Assembly: GCF_002078505.1 (NCBI RefSeq)
Contig: NZ_LUAV01000035.1
Span: 186,001 to 250,000, forward strand
Length of the DNA stretch: 64,000 nucleotides
Reading direction: 5' to 3'
From: Ensifer aridi
Lineage (GTDB): Bacteria; Pseudomonadota; Alphaproteobacteria; Rhizobiales; Rhizobiaceae
Below, piece after piece: positions 53,609 through 62,799 of the stretch. The notes under the pieces were generated by a model. That model was not told the DNA's origin and ran no database searches. It worked only from the letters and a program-made list of their open reading frames with translations. A program made the position numbers and the translations under genes. Position 1 is the stretch's first letter. Each line of letters opens with the position of its first letter.

Positions 53609-53641
53609 CGAAATGTCAGTTTTTTGTAGCTTCTGTTACAG
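53609..53641 (-). promoter_or_regulatory. Probable Pho box upstream of phnC
   Basis: Reading the minus strand from 53641, three 11-base repeats appear: CTGTAACAGAA, GCTACAAAAAA and CTGACATTTCG. The first and third match the PhoB half-site CTGTNAC/CTGACAT well, the middle one poorly. The position, in the 152-base gap before phnC, suits PhoB activation. Confidence 0.6.
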
Positions 53642-53690
53642 TCCACAGGCGCACAGCGCCGGGGCGGCACGCAGGCGCGCCGTTCACCCG

Positions 53691-54305
53691 CTATCCGGAA
53701 TAGCCGTGCCGCGCGAAGAAGCGATCGAGCTCCCGCTGCTCCGGCACCTGTCCGGTAAAAATTTCCACGTATTCCGGGATGCGCTTCATGCGGACGGCGA
53801 TGTCTTCCTTCGTCTGCATGGAAATGTATCCGATCTGCACCAGATAGATCGTGCGTGCCCGAACGTCGGCGTGTGTGTCGTCGTGCCCAAAGCGCAGGAA
53901 CATGCGCGACAGGGCATCGAGGCGCTGCTGATCGGCGCTCTGGACCTCCGCCAGAATTTCGGGTGACTGGAGGGCCCAGCTCCTCACCGCGAACTCGAAT
54001 TGCGCGTCGAAAAGCCTGCTGTCCAACCAGCAGTCAAAGACGTTCAGCATCGCCTCGGCAACCGTCTCGGCATATGCCTCGGCCCGTTTGACGAGATTGC
54101 CCGTGTTCTTCTCGCGCCAGCGCGAGACCAGCGCATTGAGCAGTTCCTCGCGGTCCTTGAAAAACCAATAGAAGCTCGTCCGTGATAAATTGAGTTTCTT
54201 CGCAAGCGGCTGAATCTTCACCGCATCGACGCCGGCCTCGAGCAGGGACTCGTAGGCCGCCCCCAACCAAACATCCGGGGAACCGCGCCAACCGCTATCA
54301 TTCAT
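53691..54305 (-). CDS. TetR family transcriptional regulator
   Basis: This 204-residue regulator has an N-terminal TetR helix-turn-helix (AGVDAVKIQPLAKKLNLSRTSFYWFFKDREELLNAL, ~25-60) and a helical ligand domain. ATG 54305 is preferred to ATG 54317 because GGAG lies six bases before it. It is divergent from the flavin oxidoreductase gene at 54464, 158 bases away, and is likely its regulator. The target site was not identified. Confidence 0.88.
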   Translation of the reverse strand: MNDSGWRGSPDVWLGAAYESLLEAGVDAVKIQPLAKKLNLSRTSFYWFFKDREELLNALVSRWREKNTGNLVKRAEAYAETVAEAMLNVFDCWLDSRLFDAQFEFAVRSWALQSPEILAEVQSADQQRLDALSRMFLRFGHDDTHADVRARTIYLVQIGYISMQTKEDIAVRMKRIPEYVEIFTGQVPEQRELDRFFARHGYSG

Positions 54306-54463
54306 GGTCTGCTCCATTGTCGTTTTCTAGCAAAACGCGAGGAGTCACGCAAGAAAAACTGTACATCGATGTCATCCGACATGACGCATGTGATCGTGCA
54401 ATTGACACTTATGTACATTTCCAATTACGCTCCGGGAGCATGTCTAAGATCGGAGCCTGGCAG

Positions 54464-56500
54464 ATGTCGAACGATCCCCTCCTTCAACCCTATCAGCTCA
54501 AGCAACTGACGCTGCGCAACCGCATCATCGTGACCGCCCACGAGCCCGCCTATCCGGAAGACGGCATGCCGAAGGAGCGTTATCGTGCCTATCACGTTGA
54601 AAGGGCGAGGGGCGGCGTTGCCATGACCATGACGGCAGGCTCCGCTGCCGTCTCGAAGGACAGCCCTCCGGTGTTCAACAATCTGCTCGTCTACAAGGAC
54701 GAGGTGGTGCCGTGGATAAGGGATCTGACGGACGCCGTGCACGAACAGGGTGCGGCAATCATGATCCAGCTCACCCATCTCGGCCGCAGGACACGCTGGG
54801 ACAAGGGCGACTGGCTTCCGGTCGTCGCTCCGTCGCACCATAGGGAGGCGGCGCACCGCGCCTTTCCCAAGAAGCTGGAAGATTGGGATATCGAGAGGAT
54901 CATCAAGGACTTTGCAGACGCGGCCGAGCGCATGAAGGCGGGCGGCATGGACGGGATCGAGCTGGAAGCCTACGGACATCTCATCGACCAGTTCATCTCT
55001 CCGCTCACGAACGAACTCGACTCCCCTTATGGCGGCTCGTTGGACAACCGCATGCGGTTCTGTCTCGATGTCCTGAAAGCGATCCGCGCGCGGGTTGGCT
55101 CCGATTTCCTCGTCGGCATACGATACACCGCCGACGAATGTCTCCCCGGCGGTACGGCGAAAGAAGAAGGCTTCGAGATTTCGAAGCGCCTCAAGGAAAG
55201 CGGGCTCGTCGACTTCCTGAACGTGATCAGGGGCCATATCGACACCGATGCCGGGCTGACGGATGTGATCCCGATCCAGGGCATGGCAAATTCGCCGCAC
55301 CTCGATTTTGCCGGCGAAATTCGTGCCGCCACCAATTTTCCGACCTTCCATGCCGCGAAGATCCCGGACGTCGCGACGGCCCGCCACGCGATCTCCGCCG
55401 GCAAGGTCGATATGGTGGGGATGACCCGCGCCCACATGACGGACCCGCATATCGTCCGGAAGATCATCGAAAAGCGTGAAGAAGACATTCGCCCCTGCGT
55501 CGGCGCGAACTACTGTCTTGACCGCATTTATCAGGGTGGCGCCGCCTACTGTATCCACAACGCCGCGACGGGACGTGAGCTGACGATGCCGCACACGATT
55601 GCGAAGGCTGACCGGCGCAGGAAGGTGGTGATCGTCGGGGCCGGTCCTGCCGGCCTCGAAGCGGCCCGTGTGGCGGGCGAGCGTGGTCATGAAGTCGTCG
55701 TATTCGAAGCGGCGAGCGATCCGGGCGGACAGGTCCGCCTCACTGCGCAGAGCCCGCGCCGCCGGGAGATGATCAGCATCATCGACTGGCGCATGAGCCA
55801 GTGCGAGAAGCTTGGCGTCACCTTTAATTTCAATACATGGGCTGAAGCCGAGACCGTTCAGGCGGAAAATCCGGACGTCGTCATCGTCGCCACGGGCGGA
55901 CTGCCACATACTGATGTCTTGTCGAGGGGCAACGAACTCGTCGTTTCCGCCTGGGATATCATCTCCGGCGACGTCAAGCCGGGCACCAACGTTCTGATCT
56001 TCGATGACGCCGGCGATCACGCGGGTCTCCAGGCGGCCGAGTTTCTCGCCAATGCCGGAGCCAAGGTCGAAATCATGACGCCTGACCGGTCCTTCGCACC
56101 GGAGGTCATGGCGATGAATCTCGTCCCCTACATGCGCTCGCTGCAGAAACTGGACGCGATCTTCACGGTCACCTTCAGGCTCGATGCGGTTGAGCGGCAC
56201 GACAACCAACTGATCGCCCATGTCGGCAGCGACTATGGCGGCGTTGCCAAGCAGCGCATAGTAGACCAGGTGGTCATAAACCACGGAACCATTCCGCTCG
56301 ATGAGCTGTATTTCGAACTGAAACCGGCTTCGACCAATCTCGGCGAGATATCGCACGACCAACTGATCGCCGGCGACCCACAATCAATCGTTCGCAACCC
56401 TGACGGCAGATTCCAGCTCTTCCGCATCGGCGATGCGGTCGCGGCGCGCAACACGCATGCGGCGATCTACGACGCGCTTCGCCTTCTCAAGGACATCTGA
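54464..56500 (+). CDS. NADH:flavin oxidoreductase, putative N-methylproline demethylase (StcD/DgcA-like)
   Basis: A 678-residue enzyme of the trimethylamine dehydrogenase / 2,4-dienoyl-CoA reductase family. Residues ~1-365 form an FMN barrel (LLQPYQLKQLTLRNRIIV, MIQLTHLGRR, GGMDGIELEAYGHLIDQFISPLTN); ~370-395 the Fe-S region; ~405-678 a nucleotide/FAD domain starting RKVVIVGAGPAGLEAARVA. The Fe-S segment CVGANYC-x11-C shows only three of the usual four cysteines; the second position is Ala. Rhizobial StcD acts on N-methylproline in stachydrine breakdown and pseudomonad DgcA on dimethylglycine, and this sequence fits that subfamily. The start at 54464 follows GGAG by eight bases; an upstream frame to 54317 overlaps the TetR gene. 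Confidence 0.85.
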   Translation: MSNDPLLQPYQLKQLTLRNRIIVTAHEPAYPEDGMPKERYRAYHVERARGGVAMTMTAGSAAVSKDSPPVFNNLLVYKDEVVPWIRDLTDAVHEQGAAIMIQLTHLGRRTRWDKGDWLPVVAPSHHREAAHRAFPKKLEDWDIERIIKDFADAAERMKAGGMDGIELEAYGHLIDQFISPLTNELDSPYGGSLDNRMRFCLDVLKAIRARVGSDFLVGIRYTADECLPGGTAKEEGFEISKRLKESGLVDFLNVIRGHIDTDAGLTDVIPIQGMANSPHLDFAGEIRAATNFPTFHAAKIPDVATARHAISAGKVDMVGMTRAHMTDPHIVRKIIEKREEDIRPCVGANYCLDRIYQGGAAYCIHNAATGRELTMPHTIAKADRRRKVVIVGAGPAGLEAARVAGERGHEVVVFEAASDPGGQVRLTAQSPRRREMISIIDWRMSQCEKLGVTFNFNTWAEAETVQAENPDVVIVATGGLPHTDVLSRGNELVVSAWDIISGDVKPGTNVLIFDDAGDHAGLQAAEFLANAGAKVEIMTPDRSFAPEVMAMNLVPYMRSLQKLDAIFTVTFRLDAVERHDNQLIAHVGSDYGGVAKQRIVDQVVINHGTIPLDELYFELKPASTNLGEISHDQLIAGDPQSIVRNPDGRFQLFRIGDAVAARNTHAAIYDALRLLKDI

Positions 56501-56918
56501 CCGCAAGGCGAGCCAGATGGATCCGCCGGCAGTTGATGTCGTGATCTTGTGCGCCGCTGCAACGAGCAACGCGGAGCGCCAGGAATAAAACCGGCTCTTC
56601 CGTTGCGGTGACGCCTTCACGAGCATGTCAACCGGCTGTCGCAGTCGGGTGGTCCACGATCATGTTTTGGACATCTTTCTGGCAATCACTCGCCCGCAAA
56701 TTCATTATGCACGGGAAAGAAGAGATCACGTGCAAGGACGGGCGAGGGGGCTTAAGCTTATTGTTGTGAGTACTGATCCACCTGGGCCATTGCGCACCCA
56801 TTCACCTTACAACTGGTCGGCGCGATCGGCACGCTTGTTGCTTCCCGCTCACTGTTGCAGGATGGAAGCGCATCTTCTTGGTATGCGCTCTGACGGCAGT
56901 TACTGATCGAGAGCTTGG
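56501..56918. other. 418-base gap without a recognisable gene
   Basis: This stretch separates the flavin oxidoreductase and PBP1A genes, both on the plus strand. I saw no coding frame with a good start and family match, and no strong terminator. It presumably carries the PBP promoter, but no clear -35/-10 pair stands out. Confidence 0.5.
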
Positions 56919-59120
56919 ATGGCGGAAAACGATGCTGCGTCGGATAGTGAGGGGGTGAGCCACGGGCGCACCCACGAGCGCGGCCGTGACCGGCACGGCA
57001 ATTCGCAGCGAGCCGCATTTGCCAAAACCTTGAAGGCTCTTGCCATATTGCGCCGCGCCCTAGGAAGACTTGGGCAGGCACTCCGCGAGGAAGTGCCTGT
57101 TGCGATGGGTGAGGCGACGCAAAAGCTCGGCGCATTTGCCGTCGGCGTACTGGAGCGAAGAGGGAAGAAGCCGCGGGCGAGGGTGGCGCGCGCAACAGAA
57201 AATCGCTCCACCCCAAAGAGCCGGCTCCCCGAACGAGCAATTCTGCTGCGAGGTGCTGCGGTCTCGGTCGCAGCATCTCTTGTCTTCCTGGTGGGCGTGT
57301 CTGCTTGGGCGCTGAGCGATGTGCCATGGGACGAAATCGCGGATGCCTCGCTGAAGCCGGTGGTGGTGCTCGAAACGGCCGACGGCAAACCGCTGGTCAG
57401 CCAGGGGCCGATCCAGGGCCCCTATGCGAAGCGAGAGGACTTTCCGCCACACCTGATCGACGCGGTGCTCGCAAGGGAGGACCGGCGCTTCTACGAGCAC
57501 TTCGGCATCGACTTGAAGGGTATTGCCCGCGCAATCTACAGGAATGTCGGGGCGGGCGAAGTCGTGCAGGGCGGCAGCACGATCACGCAGCAATTGATCA
57601 AGATCCTCTACCTCGAGCGCGAGCGTACCTGGAAGCGGAAGATCCAAGAAGCGGTGATCGCGTTCTGGCTGGAAGGCAAGCTCGGCAAGGACGAGATCCT
57701 TACCCGTTATTTGAACAACATCTATCTCGGCGCCGGTGCCACCGGCGTGCCGGCCGCCGCGCGCATCTATTTCGACAAGAACGTTGGCGACCTCAATATC
57801 GGCGAGTCGGCAATGCTCGCGGGGATCATTCGCGCCCCGTCGCAGCTCAATCCGTTGAGCAATCCCGAGGGCGCGCGCCAGCAGGCGGAACTGGTTATCG
57901 ATGCCATGGTCGAGAGCGGCAGGATCACGCCCGACCAAGCCAAAGTAGCGAGCGCGGAATTCCTCAATCTCCAGCCATCCAAACCCGCGATCCGGTCGGG
58001 TAGCTGGTTCGCCGACTGGGTCATGCAGGACGCCCGCGAACTGGCGGGCCCCTATCGCGGCACCATCAGGATCAGGACGACTATGGTGCCGCGACTGCAA
58101 GCGATCGCCGAAAAGGTCGTCGCCGAGGCGCTTAGGCAGAACGGCAAAAGAACCGGGGCGTCGCAGGCGGCCCTGGTGGCGATGACGCCGGAAGGCGCCG
58201 TGGTCGCCATGGTCGGCGGTCGCGACTATTCAAAGAGCACGTTCAATCGCGCCGTTTCCGCGATGCGCCAGCCCGGCTCCGCGTTCAAACTGTTCGTCTA
58301 TTATGCGGCGTTGAAGGCGGGCCTGACGCCCTTCGACCCGGTCGAGGACGCACCGCTCGACATCAACGGCTGGTCTCCGGAAAACTTCGGTGGCGGCTAT
58401 AGCGGCCCTGTCAGCATCGCGGAGGCTTTCGCGCGGTCGCTGAACGCGGCGACGGTCGCCTTGGCGATGGAGGTTGGGATCGACAAGGTCATCGCATCGG
58501 CTCGGGAACTCGGGATCGACGCCCAGCTCTCCGAAACGCCAAGCCTCGCTCTCGGTTCGTCGGAGGTCAACCTGCTCGATCTGACCGGAGCTTATGCTTC
58601 GGTGCGGGCGGGGAAGGCCCCGATCGAACCATGGGGCATCGTGTCCCTGCAGGCCGAAGCCCAGCCGCAAGCCTTCCGCGTCGGCGCTTCGGAACAGCCC
58701 ACCACAGACATCAGTCAATACCGGCCGGACCTTGTCGGCCTGTTGAGGCTCGTCGTCGAGCGCGGAACGGGGCGGGAGGCCGATATCGGAACACTTGCCG
58801 CCGGCAAGACCGGCACGAGCCAAAATCACCGCGACGCCTGGTTCATCGGCTTCACCGAACCGCTGGTCGTCGGTGTCTGGGTCGGCAATGACGACGAGAC
58901 ACCGATGAAGGATGTTACAGGCGGAAAGCTGCCGGCGCAGATTTGGCGCAACTTCATGACCGCCGCATTGGCCGCCGGTGCGGAAGAAAGCGAAGCCAGA
59001 GTGGCCGGCTCGGCACCCGCTTGCAACTTTCGAGCCTGCGCACGCGCCTATCGCTCGTTCCGGCCCGACGATTGCACGTTCCAGCCCTATGACGGCCCGC
59101 GCAGACTTTGCGAGAAGTAG
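56919..59120 (+). CDS. Penicillin-binding protein 1A-type peptidoglycan synthase
   Basis: This 733-residue bifunctional class A PBP polymerises and crosslinks peptidoglycan at the outer face of the inner membrane. A long basic cytoplasmic tail (~1-110) precedes one membrane anchor (~112-132, GAAVSVAASLVFLVGVSAWAL). The glycosyltransferase domain (GT51) has LAREDRRFYEHFGID with the catalytic Glu near 187 and GGSTITQQLIK. The transpeptidase has the SxxK serine in PGSAFKL (~453), SLN in RSLNAATVAL and KTG in AAGKTGTSQ (~628). The ATG follows GAGAGC. The last 34 bases overlap the convergent oxidase gene. Confidence 0.92.
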   Translation: MAENDAASDSEGVSHGRTHERGRDRHGNSQRAAFAKTLKALAILRRALGRLGQALREEVPVAMGEATQKLGAFAVGVLERRGKKPRARVARATENRSTPKSRLPERAILLRGAAVSVAASLVFLVGVSAWALSDVPWDEIADASLKPVVVLETADGKPLVSQGPIQGPYAKREDFPPHLIDAVLAREDRRFYEHFGIDLKGIARAIYRNVGAGEVVQGGSTITQQLIKILYLERERTWKRKIQEAVIAFWLEGKLGKDEILTRYLNNIYLGAGATGVPAAARIYFDKNVGDLNIGESAMLAGIIRAPSQLNPLSNPEGARQQAELVIDAMVESGRITPDQAKVASAEFLNLQPSKPAIRSGSWFADWVMQDARELAGPYRGTIRIRTTMVPRLQAIAEKVVAEALRQNGKRTGASQAALVAMTPEGAVVAMVGGRDYSKSTFNRAVSAMRQPGSAFKLFVYYAALKAGLTPFDPVEDAPLDINGWSPENFGGGYSGPVSIAEAFARSLNAATVALAMEVGIDKVIASARELGIDAQLSETPSLALGSSEVNLLDLTGAYASVRAGKAPIEPWGIVSLQAEAQPQAFRVGASEQPTTDISQYRPDLVGLLRLVVERGTGREADIGTLAAGKTGTSQNHRDAWFIGFTEPLVVGVWVGNDDETPMKDVTGGKLPAQIWRNFMTAALAAGAEESEARVAGSAPACNFRACARAYRSFRPDDCTFQPYDGPRRLCEK

Positions 59121-60289
59121 GCTTGGCGAGAAGTGGGTCTGGGTAGCGTTGGCCTGCCGTCGCTATTTCGGAAGCGGCCCGGATCGAAGAGCTTGAAATC
59201 GAGGCCTTCGCTCCGGAAAGCTTCGGGCGGCGCCGTCTCCGCCAGCAAGCTTGCGGCAAGTGCTCCGAGCGCCGGCGAGGCGAGGATGCCGTAGCCGCCC
59301 TGGCCGGCGAGCCAGAAGAAATCCGGACGGCCGGGAGCAAAGCCGACGACGGGCAACCGGTCGGCGGAGAAGCTGCGCAGGCCCGCCCAGCTTTTGACAA
59401 CTCTTCTTACCTCAATCGTTGTGGCTTCCTCGACGTAATGTGCCGCCCAGGCGATGTCGATCTCCTCAGGTTGCACATCTGAAGGCTCACACGGTGTCGC
59501 ATCGGCCGGCGACGCGAGCAGCCGTCCGCCCTCGGGCTTCATGTAAAAGTCCTCGTCGATCTCGTTGATTTCCGGCAGGGTTGTCGTGTCGACCCCCTCC
59601 GGCAGATCGACCGTGATGGCGGTGCGGCGATGCGGAACGATGCCGAGGGGCCGCAGGCCGAAGAGGGTGGCGATCGGGTCAGCCCAGGCGCCGGCGGCAT
59701 CTACGACGACCCTCGCCCGGATTTCACCCGCTGCCGTTCCGACGACCCAGGCAGCCCCGTCGTGTCGTGCATCAAGGAGTTCATGGCGCTCAAGGATGTC
59801 GCAACCGTTGCGCCGTGCGCCTTTGGCGTAACCCTGGAGCAGGCACTCGACTTCGATGTCCCAGAAATTCGGATCATGGAAGGCGGCCGCGGCGTAATCG
59901 GCTTTCAGGATCGGCACACGGGCAAGCGCCTCCTCGATCGTCAGCCGCTCGATTTCCGGCGTGAACTCGCGCTCTTCGGCAAGAACCTTTTCAAATCGCT
60001 CGACCTTCTCCGCATTGGCGATCATTACGCCGCCGCGCCGTTTCAGGAGTGGGACCTCCGTGAAGCCTTCCGGCGGCCGATCGAAGAAGACCTTCGAGAT
60101 CGCAGCGAGCTTGCAGACCTCCGGGGCATTGTATCTCAGCACGAACTCGGCGGCCGAGCGCCCGGTACTGTGATAGCCGAGCGCGTCTTCCCGCTCGATA
60201 ACGGCGACGGAACGGTGCGGACTGAGGAAATAGGCAAGCGACAATCCGGCGATACCGCCGCCTATGATCGCCACGTCGTAGTTGCGCAT
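59087..60289 (-). CDS. FAD-dependent oxidoreductase, DAO family
   Basis: This 400-residue flavoenzyme has the dinucleotide-binding start YDVAIIGGGIAGLSLAYFLS, the FAD-ribose Glu in VAVIEREDALGYHSTGRSAA and a C-terminal GQGGYGILASPALGALAASLLA, as in glycine/D-amino-acid oxidases. The substrate is unknown; with a demethylase-like enzyme two genes away, an N-methylated or D-amino acid is plausible. ATG 60289 follows AGGAG by eight bases. It overlaps the PBP gene tail to tail by 34 bases. Confidence 0.88.
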   Translation of the reverse strand: MRNYDVAIIGGGIAGLSLAYFLSPHRSVAVIEREDALGYHSTGRSAAEFVLRYNAPEVCKLAAISKVFFDRPPEGFTEVPLLKRRGGVMIANAEKVERFEKVLAEEREFTPEIERLTIEEALARVPILKADYAAAAFHDPNFWDIEVECLLQGYAKGARRNGCDILERHELLDARHDGAAWVVGTAAGEIRARVVVDAAGAWADPIATLFGLRPLGIVPHRRTAITVDLPEGVDTTTLPEINEIDEDFYMKPEGGRLLASPADATPCEPSDVQPEEIDIAWAAHYVEEATTIEVRRVVKSWAGLRSFSADRLPVVGFAPGRPDFFWLAGQGGYGILASPALGALAASLLAETAPPEAFRSEGLDFKLFDPGRFRNSDGRPTLPRPTSRQAYFSQSLRGPS

Positions 60290-60370
60290 ATGGTCCGCTC
60301 CTGTGATTTCTGGGGCGGACCATAGAAAGAGCGACAATGGCGTTCAAATTTATAGCGGTTAATGTCGTTA

Positions 60371-61327
60371 TCAATCCTGATGATGACCCAGGCAATGATC
60401 CAGCGGCTCCATGTCGGCGACATGCGCGAGAAAGGCCTCTTCCGCCGGATTGAGGATCGAATTCGGATTGGAGATGCGGAAGACGTCGGTCGTCGGCAGG
60501 TCGCGATAGGGGGGCAGTTGCCAGAGTTCACCCGCCTTGACCGCCGGGCGGGCGAGATGATCGGGCAGCATACCGATGCCGACATTGGCGGAAATCAAAC
60601 GCATGACTTCCTCGACATTGCAGGAGACGCCTCTGACCTGCTGACCGAAGGAGCCGATCGCGCGCACCGCCGTCACGGAGTTCATGTGCTGGCCGCCGAG
60701 CACGTCGGCGATGAAGGCGATGAATGGATCGCCGCGCAGATCATTGAAATTGACGCCCTCCACGCCGAAAAGCGGATGGCCGCGGCCGCAATAGAGCGCA
60801 TAGCGCTCGCGGATGTGAAAGCTCTTGCTGAGCCCCTCCGGTATGATGCCGTCGCAGAGGCCCACCGTCGCGATGTTGCGTTTGACGGCGCTGAGCACGT
60901 CGACGGTCGTTGCGACGGTGACGGAGATCGTCACCTTCGGATGCATGCGAAAGAAGCTATCGAGCTTTCTGTCCCAGGCGGGATTGTGGGCATGACTGAC
61001 GGTGTGAATAGTGAGATGGCCCGTGACTTCCTCGCCCGCGGTCTCGAGCACGTGCGGCAGGCGGATCACCGCCGCGAAGATGTCGCGGCATTGGCCGTGC
61101 AGTTTCTCGCCCGCTTCGGTGAGGTCGAAGCGTCCCGGCCGGCGATCGATCAATTTCTGTCCGACGGTCTGCTCAAGCCGCTTCAGCGCCATGCTGACCG
61201 CCGGCTGCTGCAGGAGCAGCCGATTGGCGGCGGCCGTGATGCTGCCTTCTTCCACGACCACCACGAAGGTACGCAGCAGGTTCCAATCGAGGTTATGGGC
61301 GAAGCGTTCGAGGCGATTGTTGGTCAT
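60371..61327 (-). CDS. LysR family transcriptional regulator, probable glutarate-pathway regulator
   Basis: This 318-residue regulator has an N-terminal winged helix (NLLRTFVVVVEEGSITAAANRLLLQQPAVSMALKRLEQ) and a C-terminal LysR substrate domain. The frame opens at ATG 61384, but that codon lies inside an inverted repeat that looks like the operator; ATG 61327 (MTNNRLERFAHNLDWN) fits family starts better. Neither has a good ribosome site, so the start is uncertain. It is divergent from gcdH, which it most likely activates. Confidence 0.87.
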   Translation of the reverse strand: MTNNRLERFAHNLDWNLLRTFVVVVEEGSITAAANRLLLQQPAVSMALKRLEQTVGQKLIDRRPGRFDLTEAGEKLHGQCRDIFAAVIRLPHVLETAGEEVTGHLTIHTVSHAHNPAWDRKLDSFFRMHPKVTISVTVATTVDVLSAVKRNIATVGLCDGIIPEGLSKSFHIRERYALYCGRGHPLFGVEGVNFNDLRGDPFIAFIADVLGGQHMNSVTAVRAIGSFGQQVRGVSCNVEEVMRLISANVGIGMLPDHLARPAVKAGELWQLPPYRDLPTTDVFRISNPNSILNPAEEAFLAHVADMEPLDHCLGHHQD

Positions 61328-61368
61328 GGCGTCGGAGGTGGCGATGGATGACGAGGATTTTAGGTCGG

Positions 61369-61397
61369 ATCGATCTAAGATCATGAACGTGATCGAT
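61369..61397. promoter_or_regulatory. Inverted repeat ATCGATC-N15-GATCGAT, likely LysR site
   Basis: Seven-base perfect arms in the divergent region between the LysR and gcdH genes, of the size expected for a LysR recognition site. It overlaps the most upstream possible LysR start codon, which argues for the downstream start. The rest of the 273-base gap shows no gene. Confidence 0.55.
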
Positions 61398-61600
61398 TCT
61401 AATAAGTTAGCGCCGGATGCGGGCGGAAACCACGGACATTTTCCTCATCCCGCGCTAGCATGCTCCGCGAATAATCCGCAGAACGGCTGCCGACACAAGC
61501 TCCATTCCGCAAGCGCATGAGCCAGTGCCTCAAATTCGTTTGAAACCATGGACCTCGCTTGCCATAACACGAAACGCAAACAGTGCGACGGGAGAGAGAC

Positions 61601-62788
61601 ATGTCGGCAAGGACGCAGTTTCAATGGGATGATCCGTTTTTGCTCGAAGATCAGTTGAGCGAAGACGAGCGGATGATCCGCGACACGGCGCGCGCCTACG
61701 CCCAGGAAAAATTGCAGCCGCGCGTAATCGAAGCCTACCGCGAGGAGAAGACCGATCCGGCGATTTTCCGTGAGATGGGCGATCTCGGTCTCCTCGGCGT
61801 CACCGTTCCCGACTCCTATGGTGGCGTCGGTGCCTCCTACGTCGCCTATGGCCTCGTTGCCCGCGAGATCGAGCGCGTCGATTCCGGCTATCGCTCGATG
61901 ATGAGCGTGCAATCCTCGCTCGTCATCTATCCGATCTTCGCCTACGGCTCCGAGGAGCAGAAGCAGAAATACCTGCCGAGGCTTATCAGCGGCGAATGGA
62001 TCGGCTGCTTCGGGCTCACCGAACCGGATGCGGGCTCCGACCCGGCGGGCATGAAGACGCGGGCTATAAAGACCGAGTCGGGCTACCGGCTGATCGGCTC
62101 GAAGATGTGGATCTCCAACGCGCCACTTGCCGATGTCTTCGTCGTCTGGGCGAAGTCGGAGGCGCATGACAATGCAATCCGCGGGTTCGTGCTGGAAAAG
62201 GGCATGAAAGGGCTTACAGCCCCGAAGATCGCCGGCAAGCTTTCGCTCCGCGCCTCGATCACCGGCGAGATCGTTCTCGACAATGTCGAGGTCGGCGAAG
62301 AGGCCCTATTGCCGAACGCCGAGGGGCTGAAGGGACCCTTCGGCTGCCTCAACCGTGCGCGCTACGGCATCTCCTGGGGCGCGATCGGCGCGGCGGAATT
62401 CTGCTGGCATGCGGCCCGCCAATACGGCCTCGACCGCAAGCAGTTCAATCGCCCGCTCGCCCAGACCCAGCTCTTTCAGAAGAAGCTCGCCGACATGCAG
62501 ACCGAGATCGCGCTCGGGCTGCAGGGTTCGCTGCGTGTCGGGCGGCTGATGGACGAGGGTCGCATGGCGCCGGAGATGATCTCGATCGTCAAGCGCAACA
62601 ATTGCGGCAAAGCACTCGACATCGCCCGCATGGCTCGCGACATGCACGGCGGCAACGGCATTTCGGAGGAGTACCAGGTCATGCGCCATATGCTGAACCT
62701 GGAGACCGTCAACACCTATGAGGGCACGCATGACGTCCATGCACTGATCCTCGGCCGCGCCCAGACCGGGCTGCAGGCCTTCTTCTGA
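61601..62788 (+). CDS. gcdH: Glutaryl-CoA dehydrogenase
   Basis: This 395-residue acyl-CoA dehydrogenase-family flavoenzyme oxidises and decarboxylates glutaryl-CoA to crotonyl-CoA. It carries CFGLTEPDAGSDPAGM and KMWISNAPLADVFVVWAK (FAD/substrate loops), RARYGISWGAIGAAE with the Arg that contacts the glutaryl carboxylate, and the catalytic Glu in NTYEGTHDVHALILGRAQTG (~373). GGGAGAGAGAC directly precedes ATG 61601; an in-frame ATG six codons upstream lacks a ribosome site. The CoA-transferase gene follows after 11 bases. Confidence 0.95.
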   Translation: MSARTQFQWDDPFLLEDQLSEDERMIRDTARAYAQEKLQPRVIEAYREEKTDPAIFREMGDLGLLGVTVPDSYGGVGASYVAYGLVAREIERVDSGYRSMMSVQSSLVIYPIFAYGSEEQKQKYLPRLISGEWIGCFGLTEPDAGSDPAGMKTRAIKTESGYRLIGSKMWISNAPLADVFVVWAKSEAHDNAIRGFVLEKGMKGLTAPKIAGKLSLRASITGEIVLDNVEVGEEALLPNAEGLKGPFGCLNRARYGISWGAIGAAEFCWHAARQYGLDRKQFNRPLAQTQLFQKKLADMQTEIALGLQGSLRVGRLMDEGRMAPEMISIVKRNNCGKALDIARMARDMHGGNGISEEYQVMRHMLNLETVNTYEGTHDVHALILGRAQTGLQAFF

Positions 62789-62799
62789 GCGGCACAGTC

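Noticed and set aside
54425..56383. 652-codon open frame on the minus strand
   Set aside because: Mirror of the flavin oxidoreductase gene, which has clear motifs and a ribosome site.
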